Below are positions 15,422 to 22,538 of a DNA stretch of 22,538 nucleotides, piece after piece; within the stretch, counting starts at the first letter, position 1; the number at the start of each line of letters is the position of its first letter. The notes below the pieces were generated by a model. The model was not told the origin of the DNA, searched no databases, and worked only from the letters and a program-made list of their open reading frames with translations. This stretch comes from Candidatus Bathyarchaeota archaeon (GTDB taxonomy: Archaea; Thermoproteota; Bathyarchaeia; Bathyarchaeales; UBA233), in assembly GCA_004376975.1 (NCBI GenBank), contig SOJA01000234.1:1-22538 (forward strand). Reading direction: 5' to 3'. The position numbers and the translations under genes were made by a program.

Positions 15422-16099
15422 ATGCAAAAAAACCATGCAAAAAATTTTTTGCGAACGCTTCAAAAGGCTTTCACATCGCCCAAAAGGATAACCTCTAATA
15501 AAGAACCCTTCAAAACATTGATTTCAACAATAATTTCACAAAATACTGCAGATAAGAACTCAGCTAAAGCATTCGAAAACCTCTCGAAGCAGCACCAAAT
15601 AATACCCGAAGCATTAGCGAACGCGAAAACGAGCAAAATTGAAGAATGCTTGAAAGTGGCTGGCTTGTACAGAAACAAAGCCAAAACAATAAAGAAAGTT
15701 TCGAAAATTATCATGAAAGAATTCCATGGAAAATTAACGCCAATACTGTCCATGCCTCTTGAAAAAGCAAGAAAAACTCTTCTCCGATTTCCAGGAGTCG
15801 GACCAAAAACAGCTGACGTTTTTCTGCTTTTTTGTGCGAACAAACCCACGATCCCTGTTGACACTCACGTTAATCGCGTATCAAAACGTTTAGGTATTGC
15901 GCCAAGAAACGGAGACTATGAAGCTGTTCGTAAATCCCTTCAAGCACTTTACAACCCGAAAGACTATCTGGCGGTTCACGTTTTGCTGATTTTGTTAGGT
16001 AGAAAATATTGCAGAGCTAGAAATCCATTATGCAGCCAATGTCCCTTAAACATGTTCTGTCCATCAAGTAAGGTTTTGAGAAAGATAACCGAATCATAG
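15422..16099 (+). CDS. nth: Endonuclease III (DNA glycosylase/AP lyase)
   Basis: Base-excision repair enzyme that removes oxidised pyrimidines and nicks the AP site. In 225 residues it has the helix-hairpin-helix LRFPGVGPKTADV (121-133) with catalytic Lys129, PVDTHVNRVSKRLG (145-158) with catalytic Asp147, and the C-terminal [4Fe-4S] cluster C-x6-C-x2-C-x5-C (Cys197, 204, 207, 213). The open frame extends far upstream, but over the divergent neighbour. I chose ATG 15422 because AAGGA at 15406-15410 sits 11 nt before it, whereas the same bases overlap the alternative ATG at 15410. T-rich, TATA-like sequence in 15367-15400 serves both divergent genes. Confidence 0.93.
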   Translation: MQKNHAKNFLRTLQKAFTSPKRITSNKEPFKTLISTIISQNTADKNSAKAFENLSKQHQIIPEALANAKTSKIEECLKVAGLYRNKAKTIKKVSKIIMKEFHGKLTPILSMPLEKARKTLLRFPGVGPKTADVFLLFCANKPTIPVDTHVNRVSKRLGIAPRNGDYEAVRKSLQALYNPKDYLAVHVLLILLGRKYCRARNPLCSQCPLNMFCPSSKVLRKITES

Positions 16100-16149
16100 A
16101 AAACCTATAAAAGCTCATAAGCCCATGTAGGCTTTCCAAGATGGATTTC

Positions 16150-17466
16150 TTAAGAAAGATCTTCAAGCGTTGAGGACTGTAACTGGTTTTCTTCCGTGAA
16201 AATCGGAGTTTCCTTAAAGTTTTTGTCCAGTTTGACTCTTCCCAATGTGACTATTGAAATTTCCTCAGAGACGGGTGTGTAGATTTTCACAGTTTTCCTT
16301 CTATAATCATTTTCTCTTAGAATACCTATTCCGAGGAATTTCCTTTCTTTATCATATAAAGCCATAAGCAGGCCTTCTTCCTCACCCTTATGAATAATGA
16401 CAACCTTTTTCTTCGTGATCTCTTCCACCTTTTTGATGTTGTCCAGATTAATCCAGCGTCTTCTACCAATAATTATACAGATTTTATCCCGTAGCTCCGC
16501 AAGATGTAATGGTTTCATTCCTAGAATCTCATAGATTTTCCTCGCTTGTTCTATGTTTCCACGTTTTCTACCGAAGCCAATTAGTTCATCTTCTTCGATT
16601 TCTAACCAACTCAAAGGAATAGATCTAACTTTGGCATTTCTTAAATATTTTATATATCCAAGCTCCCGCAGGCCCCTCCGTTTCTCTCCACTTCTTTGTC
16701 TTATAGCAGACGGTGAATCCACAATCACTTTTCTGCCTTTTTCAAGAACAGTTAAAAGAGGTGATAACTCGTCTTTTTGTTGCATACATAAAATGACGTT
16801 GGGGTTGAGCTTCTCAACTATTTGTAGCTTATAGTTAACAGCGTCTTTTCCTTCAACCCATCCGTCAGTATTTATTATGATAAAATCTGGATTATAGCTT
16901 ATAATCTCATGTTTTAATGAAGCTAAGCCTTCAATCGTCTTGCTAATAGTTCTGTTTGGTGATGTGTCACCAACAAAAAATGCGTTTCTAGCCTTCAAGT
17001 TGAACATGTCTGTGACTGGTCTTGTCACAAAAGTATAAGAAACGGAGCAGGGCGGTCCAACATCGGATTGACCTAGGTCTCCATCCAAAATAGCTACTTT
17101 GTGTCCTTCAGTAAGCAATTTGTTTATAAGAAATGTGCAGAGGCTTGTCTTTCCAGAATCAACGGCGCCGATTATCATTACAATGACGGGTTTGACTTGG
17201 GAGTTTGACAATTCCTCATATGCTTTAACCCATGAGGATGGAATGGTGTTTCCATCAACTTCTTCGACATTTGCGCTTTCTCCTAACGAGATATCAACTG
17301 TGGCGGTTTTCTTAACGGCGAAGGGTAGTCTTTTTCCTTCCCGTATCACAACCCTTCTCATTTTTTTCAATGGGAAACCAAACACCTCTACTTCGCCTGA
17401 AATTACAGATACAGAGGCTGGGCCGTCCACCAATAAAGTTTTCCCGCTTTCAATTGTGTGATTCAT
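16150..17466 (-). CDS. Clp1/Grc3-type polynucleotide 5'-hydroxyl kinase
   Basis: P-loop kinase of the Clp1/Nol9-Grc3 family, which phosphorylates 5'-OH ends of RNA (or DNA), for example after endonuclease cleavage of tRNA or rRNA. From the chosen start it is 438 residues: an N-terminal beta-rich domain (1-75), then the kinase domain with Walker A GAVDSGKTS (100-108), the family motif DGDLGQSDVGPP (128-139), the strand DFIIINTDGWVEG, and a C-terminal beta domain. I chose ATG 17466 (GGAG 8 nt upstream) over the TTG at 17508. It still overlaps the end of the preceding gene by 17 bp, so the pair is coupled. Substrate type is not evident. Confidence 0.87.
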   Translation of the reverse strand: MNHTIESGKTLLVDGPASVSVISGEVEVFGFPLKKMRRVVIREGKRLPFAVKKTATVDISLGESANVEEVDGNTIPSSWVKAYEELSNSQVKPVIVMIIGAVDSGKTSLCTFLINKLLTEGHKVAILDGDLGQSDVGPPCSVSYTFVTRPVTDMFNLKARNAFFVGDTSPNRTISKTIEGLASLKHEIISYNPDFIIINTDGWVEGKDAVNYKLQIVEKLNPNVILCMQQKDELSPLLTVLEKGRKVIVDSPSAIRQRSGEKRRGLRELGYIKYLRNAKVRSIPLSWLEIEEDELIGFGRKRGNIEQARKIYEILGMKPLHLAELRDKICIIIGRRRWINLDNIKKVEEITKKKVVIIHKGEEEGLLMALYDKERKFLGIGILRENDYRRKTVKIYTPVSEEISIVTLGRVKLDKNFKETPIFTEENQLQSSTLEDLS

Positions 17467-18103
17467 TCTTTTTTCTCCGTGTAAATGTACAACCGTTTCT
17501 TCCAGCAATTTTCACAGCTGAAATTATATCCCGTAACCCTCTTCTATGCTTAGTTCCACTTATGTATTGATTAGTTCCGGCCTCTCTCACGATTTGCAGC
17601 ACGACGTTTGAAGGTAGTATTTCATCCAAAGCCTGTATGAGTTTGTCTTTATATTCCGGAACCCCGTCACCGATTTTAACTAATATAGAGGTCACAGAGC
17701 CCTTTTTGAAGTTTTTGAGAATACTCCTTATCTTGTTTCCTGTTTCTTCGATGTCGAAGCAGTTTCCTGTTTCAACAACCTTGCCATCAGCTAGAACCGC
17801 TAGTCCGAAAACTTCTCCGGGGTCTACACCGATGACTATTTTTTGAAAATGTTCCTTTCCCTGAGCAGCTTGCATTGCCTGATTTATCAGAGCTTCAGGT
17901 TCTATTCCTTCTTTTAGGGTTAGAACTTTCTCATGTTTTATGAGGGGGTGCTCCTCTTCTGTGGTTATGACAACTCTAACGTTTGTGGGGACACGTTCAT
18001 TTGGGGTTAAACTCAAAAACGGCACTTTCTTCTTTTTTAACTCATTGACTATTAAGTAGTAGGCTTTTCCTGAGACTGTTGCGACAGCTATTTTCGTTTT
18101 CAT
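17450..18103 (-). CDS. RNase H/RuvC-fold-like protein of unknown function
   Basis: A 217-residue protein. Residues 1-85 form an unrecognised alpha/beta domain. Residues 88-205 look like an RNase H-fold core: IVIGVDPGEVFGLAVL (89-104, with Asp94 in the DPG motif seen in RuvC, YqgF and DUF460), QIVREAGTNQ (170-179, Glu174), and HRRGLRDIISAVKIA (186-200, Asp192). A D-E-D triad at 94/174/192 would suit a nuclease or a structure-specific resolvase. I do not know a named family with this exact form. The C-terminus is short and basic (CTFTRRKKNE). It overlaps the Clp1-type kinase start and is divergent from radB, so a nucleic-acid role is plausible. Confidence 0.7.
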   Translation of the reverse strand: MKTKIAVATVSGKAYYLIVNELKKKKVPFLSLTPNERVPTNVRVVITTEEEHPLIKHEKVLTLKEGIEPEALINQAMQAAQGKEHFQKIVIGVDPGEVFGLAVLADGKVVETGNCFDIEETGNKIRSILKNFKKGSVTSILVKIGDGVPEYKDKLIQALDEILPSNVVLQIVREAGTNQYISGTKHRRGLRDIISAVKIAGRNGCTFTRRKKNESHN

Positions 18104-18172
18104 ATTGCTTTCCTATTTGTATTAAGTTTACGGCATAAAACAAGTTATTAGTTTCGCTGTTTATATTCGTTG

Positions 18173-18883
18173 ATGTGTATGACTGTGCTATATAACATTC
18201 CAACAGGCTGCAAAAAGATTGATGAAATTCTGGAAGGGGGTGTTCCGAATAGGCAAGTCAGCTTATTATATGGCGAGGCGGAAACTGGGAAAACGACATT
18301 GGCTATGCAGTGCGCAGTAAACTGTGCAAGGCAAGGTTACAAAACATTGTTTGTGGATTGTGATGGTACATTTTCAGCGCGTAGGCTTTCTCAAATTGCT
18401 TCAGGAAACTTCAAAAACATTATGGAGTCGATAATTCTAATGAAGCCTAGCGATTTTGGCGAACAGGCAATTATTATAGATAGGCTAACAGAATACATAA
18501 CTAAGAAATTCAAACTCGTAGTCATTGACACTCTTACATCTCTTTATCGTGCCGAGACGGCAGAGTATCCTGAAAAAACATTCGAACTAAATCGTGAACT
18601 GAACAGACAAGTGGCATGTTTAGCACAAATTGCCAAAACCCGGAAAATCGCCGTCTTGACCACAAGTCAAGTGCGAAGCGTTTTCAATGAAGCACTAGTA
18701 AGCATCGAACCTGTAGCTACTAGAGTTTTAAAATTCTGGGCAGACATCATCGTCGTTATGAAACCTACGAAGAATCATCAGATAATCAGGGTAATTGTGG
18801 AAAAATACCGGAAAAAAGTGCTGTCCTCAGCTTGTCAATTAAAGATAGAAGAGACTGGAATACACGAGTGTTCAATTCATTAA
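18173..18883 (+). CDS. radB: RadB, archaeal RecA/Rad51 paralogue
   Basis: Small RecA-fold ATPase that assists RadA in homologous recombination. The 236 residues comprise only the core ATPase: N-terminal IPTGCKKIDEILEGGVP (9-25), Walker A GEAETGKTT (34-42), a FVDCDGTFSARRL segment after beta-2, Walker B LVVIDTLTSLYRAE, and TTSQVRS before the last strands. It lacks the N-terminal helix-hairpin-helix domain of RadA, as RadB does. Three starts lie close together (TTG 18170, ATG 18173, ATG 18179) with no clear ribosome binding site; a TATA-like CATAAAAC at 18134-18141 suggests a near-leaderless message. carS follows 12 bp downstream in the same operon. Confidence 0.9.
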   Translation: MCMTVLYNIPTGCKKIDEILEGGVPNRQVSLLYGEAETGKTTLAMQCAVNCARQGYKTLFVDCDGTFSARRLSQIASGNFKNIMESIILMKPSDFGEQAIIIDRLTEYITKKFKLVVIDTLTSLYRAETAEYPEKTFELNRELNRQVACLAQIAKTRKIAVLTTSQVRSVFNEALVSIEPVATRVLKFWADIIVVMKPTKNHQIIRVIVEKYRKKVLSSACQLKIEETGIHECSIH

Positions 18884-18895
18884 TGGTTATGTGAA

Positions 18896-19396
18896 ATGGA
18901 ACCAGCACGACTAATTATCGAAGCGCTGAAATTCATACTTCCGGCATACTTTGCTAATGCTGTACCAGTGATCGCTGGGGGAGGTTTTCCTGTGGATTTC
19001 GGAAAGGTTTTTTTTGATGGAAAGCCAATTTTTGGGAAGAACAAGACTCTTCAAGGCTTCTTTTCTGGGTTGGCTGTTGGAACTGCCGTTGGGTTCGCAG
19101 AAAGCGTGGTTTTCAATTACCCGATCGCGTTTGGCTTGCTGCTTTCTCTGGGCGCTTTATTCGGCGATTTGACCGGAGCCTTTGTAAAGAGAAGACTTGG
19201 GTTCTCTCCTGGTGACTTATTGCCTGTTGTTGATCAGGTTGATTTTATAATTGGGGCAATTCTGTTCTCTCTTCCCCTTTGCTCGCAAATATTGTCGTGG
19301 GAGCTTATAGTCACTGTCTTGATTGTAACTCCTCCTGCACACTTGTTAACAAATTTTGTAGCATACAAACTGGGGTTAAAAAGTAATCCTTGGTGA
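18896..19396 (+). CDS. carS: CDP-archaeol synthase
   Basis: Integral membrane CTP:archaetidate-type cytidylyltransferase that activates 2,3-di-O-geranylgeranylglyceryl phosphate to CDP-archaeol, the branch point to archaeal polar lipids. The 166 residues contain several hydrophobic helices (about 5-28, 54-75, 78-96, 117-135, 138-158) and the family signature VDFGKVFFDGKPIFGKNKTLQG (about 29-50, shown here in part), with FGDLTGAFVKRRLGFSPGDLLPVVDQVDF (around 90-118) holding the conserved polar residues. The ATG at 18896 is preceded by GTGAA. Paired with radB. It is one of the clearest markers that the DNA is archaeal. Confidence 0.93.
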   Translation: MEPARLIIEALKFILPAYFANAVPVIAGGGFPVDFGKVFFDGKPIFGKNKTLQGFFSGLAVGTAVGFAESVVFNYPIAFGLLLSLGALFGDLTGAFVKRRLGFSPGDLLPVVDQVDFIIGAILFSLPLCSQILSWELIVTVLIVTPPAHLLTNFVAYKLGLKSNPW

Positions 19397-19406
19397 CAAC
19401 TCTTGA

Positions 19407-19850
19407 TTAGCCCATCTTGATTTGTAACGCGTTTTCAAGGAGTATGTATGCCAGAACCAGAAATATAACGCCTACCAGAAACATCAAGTAGGCTTGTCTC
19501 GGTTTATAAGCGTATTTTGTGCTTTGATACATAGCTATTGCTCCGATGATGCCCAGCGAATAGAGAATCATGACGACTATACTGTCGGTTACAAATTGTT
19601 CCGAAAGCTGAGGGTAAAGAAAAATGAAGCGTCCACCGCCAGGAAGATCTACGTAAGCTGATGGAAGGGGTCTTGTTACTACATTGTAGATGCCTCCTCC
19701 GAAGAGAAATATGGCTACAGCCATGGCTACTACTGAAAGAACTATGGTGGACGGCCTTGCTGTTGATATTTTCCTGTAGAATTTGTTTATGGAATAGGAC
19801 AATGATGACATTCTTCTCTTAACCTTGTTTGACACTTCTTGTTTCACCAC
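19407..19850 (-). CDS. Three-helix membrane protein resembling the Ost3/Ost6 membrane domain
   Basis: A 147-residue protein with a basic N-terminus, transmembrane helices at about 35-57, 90-110 and 119-139, and an external or luminal-side loop 60-89. The loop and helix 2 (GRFIFLYPQLSEQFVTDSIV, 73-92) resemble the 'sqaQFvaEt' region of Ost3/Ost6 and MagT1, the oxidoreductase subunits of oligosaccharyltransferase, but the thioredoxin domain and first helix are absent. This resemblance is by eye. The start is uncertain: GTG 19850 overlaps the preceding gene by 32 bp; GTG 19835 has GGTGA upstream; ATG 19811 would begin just after the preceding stop. Last gene of the topA operon. Confidence 0.6.
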   Translation of the reverse strand: MVKQEVSNKVKRRMSSLSYSINKFYRKISTARPSTIVLSVVAMAVAIFLFGGGIYNVVTRPLPSAYVDLPGGGRFIFLYPQLSEQFVTDSIVVMILYSLGIIGAIAMYQSTKYAYKPRQAYLMFLVGVIFLVLAYILLENALQIKMG

Positions 19851-20052
19851 TTTTGACTAAATACTCCGCCGCTTCTCTAGCCCATTCTCCTGTTAATGGA
19901 TTCTTAATAATCTTACTTAAATACTCTTTCCAAGAGATTTCCAGTGCTTTTTTCCATTCATGATATTTTTCGTTGACGCTTTTACAGGCCTTCGCGTGTA
20001 GTTCGCAGTAACCTTCTTCGCCAGCCATTCTATCACATATTGCGCATTTCAT
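19819..20052 (-). CDS. Small zinc-finger protein coupled to topoisomerase I
   Basis: A 77-residue protein with a compact metal site near its N-terminus, Cys3 and Cys6 (CAIC) with Cys16 and His19 (CELH), followed by a charged helical region (about 25-68) with several tryptophans. I recognise no named family. I chose ATG 20052 because a GAGGAG site precedes it and it overlaps the topA stop as ATGA; a longer open frame to 20160 runs inside topA and is unlikely. The 3' end overlaps the next gene by 32 bp if that gene starts at 19850. Position suggests co-expression with topoisomerase I, not necessarily a shared function. Confidence 0.7.
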   Translation of the reverse strand: MKCAICDRMAGEEGYCELHAKACKSVNEKYHEWKKALEISWKEYLSKIIKNPLTGEWAREAAEYLVKSGETRSVKQG

Positions 20053-22139
20053 TTTTTTCTCCTCTCTTTTTTTGATGGACAATCTGGATTGAAACAAAGT
20101 GTCCATGGATGTTTTCCTTTTATCCGAACTTGAACTGTGGGCCAACCGCATCCTCGGCAATTCCTTCCATGCGGTCTAACCGCCCCTTTTTGTGGAAGTG
20201 GAAATGATGTCTCACATTTCCCTTTGAAGTAGTTTGTGCAACCAATGAAGCGTTTACCCGTTTTCCTTGAGTAAAGTATTATGAGCTTACCTGTGGCACA
20301 AACTGGGCATGTGCCAACTATCCTCTCTTCCAGTTTAGCCCTTTTTATGGCGTTACTCAGTTGTTCACCAATTATCTTCTCTTTTTCTTTTAATTCTTGC
20401 ACCACTGGCTTAAGTGTCTCAACAGTATCCATCAGCACATTTTCCCTTTTTTCTCTTTTTGCTTGTATCTTATCCATTCTTTCCTCAAGTTCGCTTGTCA
20501 ACTCTATTGAAACAACGGGTGGACAGTGTTTCTCAAGAACTTCGAGAACTTCATAACCCAAATTTGTCACTACCATTCTTTCTTCTCGAACGTATTTTCT
20601 ATCGTAGAGCGTCTGTATGATGTTCGCTCTCGTAGCTTTTGTTCCTATTCCAGTTTCCTCCATTTTTTTAAGAAGACTGCTAGGGTTATATCGTGGTGGC
20701 GGTTTGGTGAACTTGTCCTCTGAAATCAACTTCTTGACTTTGATTGTTTGGCCTTCTTTTATCGGTGGTAAAAAAACTTCTTCTGATCTCACGTATGGTT
20801 CATAGAAATGCAGCCAGCCTTCCTTCAATGTTTGTCTTCCCCTTAAGTGGAAGAGATGGTCATTGACTTTAATGTGAACTTTCATGCTTTGCTTTATTGC
20901 TTCTTTGCTGAAAACAGCCATAAATCTTCTTACAATAAGATCAAAAACTCTCTTTTCAGAATCATGTAACTCTCTTTCAGGTAGTTCTCCAGTAGAGTAG
21001 ATGGCGGGGTGAGCTGAATCTTTTTTTGTCCCTTCTCTGGGGTTCAATTTCGTTTTTGCCAGTAGTTCTTTTGCGAGTTTTTTGTATTTGTGAACTTTGC
21101 TTAGTTTCTTTAGTATTGCTTCATAGTTTATTTCTGGCGGGAGTTTCTGGCTGCTTGTTCTCGGGTATGAGATTAAAGCTTCTAGGTAGAGACGCTGAGC
21201 GATGTTTGATGTTCGTTTCGGCGTGTAGCCAAACAGGCCGTAAGCTTCACTTTGAAGAGTGCCTAAATCAAACGGTACGGGCGGTTTTTGCTGGAACCGT
21301 CTGACAACAATTTTTTCAACTTGTCCCTTTTCTTCTTCACACATGTTCAAAATGGCGTCTGATTCGCTTTTTGTTTTGATTTTATTTTTTTCGTATTCCG
21401 CTTTAAAAAATGATCCGTTTATTTTAAATTCTGCTTTTATTTCCCAGTAGGGTGTTGGTACAAAGCTTCTGATGTCCTTCTCCCTTGCAACCAGAAACTT
21501 TAGAGCTGGACCTTGAACTCTTCCAGTGCTTAGCGTCGTATATTTTCCACTCCACTTCCTTGCCGCTATCGTTAGAGCTCGTGAAAGGTTTACACCATAG
21601 AGCCAGTCAACCTCGTGTCTTGTTCCTCCAGCTTCTATCAGTTCAAAATCTAAGTGGGGCAACAGCTCGGCGTATGATTTCTCGAGTTCCTCCTTAGTAA
21701 GTGTGGAATATTTCATACGTTTTGAGATGGTTTCTTTGTTACCACATGCATATTTCAGCACACAATACCCAATGACGCTTCCTTCGATGTCATAGTCGCA
21801 TGCGTCAATAAACAGGTCAGCCTCGCTTGCAAGTTTTGAGATGGTTTTAATCCATGTGCGGATTTGTGTTGCTCCTCTCTCTGCAATGTACCTTGGCACC
21901 CATCTAAAATTGAAAACCGGATAATAATTTCTTCCCTTTCTTTCTTCTGCAATCGTGTATAAATGTCCTAAAGCTGAAACGACAACTATTTTTTTGTCCC
22001 TTTCAGCCAAGTAATATGGCACTCCATGTTCTTCCCTTCTTTTTGCTCGTCCCTTTTTACTAAGGGCTGAAGCTACCCTATGTGCAGCCTCTGGCTTCTC
22101 CGTAATAATCAGTGTATACCTCTCTATGTTCGTCCACAT
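20049..22139 (-). CDS. topA: Type IA DNA topoisomerase
   Basis: Relaxes negatively supercoiled DNA by single-strand passage through a 5'-phosphotyrosine link. The 696 residues start with the TOPRIM domain (LIITEKPEAAHRVASAL, 10-26; VSALGHLY, 54-61; the metal-binding ACDYDIEG, 113-120), continue with the toroidal core (STGRVQGPAL, 204-213; PFDLGTLQSEAYG, 289-301) and place the catalytic tyrosine at 325 in ISYPRTSS. The C-terminus carries two cysteine clusters of zinc-ribbon type (CPVC...C...C and CRGC...C...C) over about the last 80 residues, plus a lysine-rich tail. The DYDIEG form, where bacteria have DxDREGE, is as I recall it from archaeal enzymes. First gene of a three-gene overlapping operon. 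Confidence 0.94.
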   Translation of the reverse strand: MWTNIERYTLIITEKPEAAHRVASALSKKGRAKRREEHGVPYYLAERDKKIVVVSALGHLYTIAEERKGRNYYPVFNFRWVPRYIAERGATQIRTWIKTISKLASEADLFIDACDYDIEGSVIGYCVLKYACGNKETISKRMKYSTLTKEELEKSYAELLPHLDFELIEAGGTRHEVDWLYGVNLSRALTIAARKWSGKYTTLSTGRVQGPALKFLVAREKDIRSFVPTPYWEIKAEFKINGSFFKAEYEKNKIKTKSESDAILNMCEEEKGQVEKIVVRRFQQKPPVPFDLGTLQSEAYGLFGYTPKRTSNIAQRLYLEALISYPRTSSQKLPPEINYEAILKKLSKVHKYKKLAKELLAKTKLNPREGTKKDSAHPAIYSTGELPERELHDSEKRVFDLIVRRFMAVFSKEAIKQSMKVHIKVNDHLFHLRGRQTLKEGWLHFYEPYVRSEEVFLPPIKEGQTIKVKKLISEDKFTKPPPRYNPSSLLKKMEETGIGTKATRANIIQTLYDRKYVREERMVVTNLGYEVLEVLEKHCPPVVSIELTSELEERMDKIQAKREKRENVLMDTVETLKPVVQELKEKEKIIGEQLSNAIKRAKLEERIVGTCPVCATGKLIILYSRKTGKRFIGCTNYFKGKCETSFPLPQKGAVRPHGRNCRGCGWPTVQVRIKGKHPWTLCFNPDCPSKKERRKK

Positions 22140-22240
22140 CCTACAGACGCATCAGGGAACGGCTTCTCAGAACTAGACTTCATGGGTAAAATTAAAAGTT
22201 TCTATGAAAAAGATACGCAACACTCTTGAATTAGCAACCA

Positions 22241-22248
22241 ATAAATAC
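22241..22248 (+). promoter_or_regulatory. Putative TATA box of the zinc-ribbon gene
   Basis: ATAAATAC, preceded by CCA, lies about 31-50 bp upstream of the candidate starts at 22279 and 22291, predicting transcription initiation near 22270. Inferred from spacing. Confidence 0.4.
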
Positions 22249-22290
22249 ATCACAGCCATTTATCTCATTCACTATTAAATGGAGTGTAAC

Positions 22291-22458
22291 TTGGTGCCTC
22301 AACGTGTTGTATGTCAAAAATGCGGTTATGTATTATATGAAGGTGACGACCTTAAGCCACCAGACGAAATTCTGCATCAACACAATGGGAAGTGCCCCAA
22401 GTGTGACAAAAAACTTGCACTTGTACCACTAGATGTTGAAGTGAAACCTGCAAAATGA
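22291..22458 (+). CDS. Small zinc-ribbon protein
   Basis: A 55-residue protein with two CxxC knuckles, CQKC (Cys8, Cys11) and CPKC (Cys35, Cys38), spaced as in a zinc ribbon, with GYVLYEGDDLKPPDE between them and a short hydrophobic tail. I cannot name a function; such ribbons are usually nucleic-acid or protein binding. I prefer the TTG at 22291 because GGAGTG lies about 4-6 nt before it; ATG 22279 (59 residues) is the alternative, with no binding site in its short leader. It is divergent from topA and followed 16 bp later by another ORF on the same strand. Confidence 0.75.
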   Translation: MVPQRVVCQKCGYVLYEGDDLKPPDEILHQHNGKCPKCDKKLALVPLDVEVKPAK

Positions 22459-22474
22459 TCTGAGGAGAAGGAAT

Positions 22475-22538
22475 TTGACAGGGAATACACGTAGAATCCA
22501 ACTTCATGAAGTGCACATGAGAACAGCAAAAACAACTG
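22475..22538 (+). CDS. Start of an ORF cut by the right edge
   Basis: A TTG at 22475 follows GAGGAGAAGG and opens a frame without a stop to the window end, beginning MTGNTRRIQLHEVH. An in-frame ATG at 22517-22519 is an alternative start. Only 21 codons are visible, so neither function nor reality is certain; the ribosome-binding sequence and 16-bp spacing after the zinc-ribbon gene support a real operon partner. Confidence 0.45.
   Translation, partial: MTGNTRRIQLHEVHMRTAKTT

Noticed and set aside
20053..20160. Longer start for the small zinc-finger protein
   Set aside because: This part lies inside topA, is serine/lysine-rich without a family pattern, and the ATG at 20052 has a strong GAGGAG site.

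Overview
The window is archaeal chromosomal DNA, AT-rich and gene-dense. The archaeal assignment rests on CDP-archaeol synthase (CarS), RadB, the KEOPS subunit Cgi121, an ABCE1/Rli1 ribosome-recycling ATPase, an archaeal-style type IA topoisomerase, TATA boxes about 25-40 bp upstream of several starts, and frequent TTG/GTG starts with GGTGA/GGAG-type ribosome binding sites. The gene mix (proteins resembling Ost3/Ost6 and Pac3/Pac4, THUMP/Tan1-like and Clp1-like proteins, and a bacterial-type histidine-degradation set) suggests a TACK lineage such as Bathyarchaeia. That placement is inference; no rRNA or tRNA gene was seen.

Layout. 1-2177 (minus): the 5' part of a cytidine deaminase gene, then ABCE1. 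2445-3407 (minus): plant-type L-asparaginase/isoaspartyl peptidase. 3632-4156 (plus): THUMP-domain protein. 4163-5325 (minus): a coupled pair, phosphoribosyltransferase then Cgi121. 5450-11034: a catabolic block with glutamate formimidoyltransferase, an opposing SatA-like acetyltransferase, a metallo-beta-lactamase-fold hydrolase coupled to imidazolonepropionase, and urocanase. Three enzymes of histidine degradation are present; histidine ammonia-lyase is not in the window. 11150-11467: ASCH-domain protein. 11468-11951: a 484-bp gap that may hold a decayed ORF. 11952-13579 (minus): Sua5/TsaC and a two-CBS-domain protein.

13646-15354 (minus): a small protein resembling proteasome assembly chaperones Pac3/Pac4, then a UbiD-family decarboxylase that reads in one frame over 446 codons but has two in-frame stops (TAA at 14723-14725, TGA at 14129-14131). 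15422-16099 (plus): endonuclease III. 16150-18103 (minus): an RNase H/RuvC-fold-like protein overlapping a Clp1-type polynucleotide kinase. 18173-19396 (plus): radB and carS. 19407-22139 (minus): topoisomerase I, a small zinc-finger protein and a three-helix membrane protein resembling the membrane part of Ost3/Ost6, all overlapping. 22291 to the end (plus): a small zinc-ribbon protein and the start of one more ORF.

Functionally the window combines translation and tRNA modification (ABCE1, Sua5, Cgi121, THUMP), DNA and RNA maintenance (topoisomerase, RadB, Nth, Clp1, RNase H-like), lipid synthesis (CarS and possibly the broken UbiD), and amino-acid catabolism (asparaginase, hut genes). I saw no CRISPR array, insertion sequence or prophage. 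The most notable points are the doubly interrupted UbiD, the possible Ost3/Ost6 and Pac3/Pac4 homologues, and the overlapping nuclease-fold/kinase pair.
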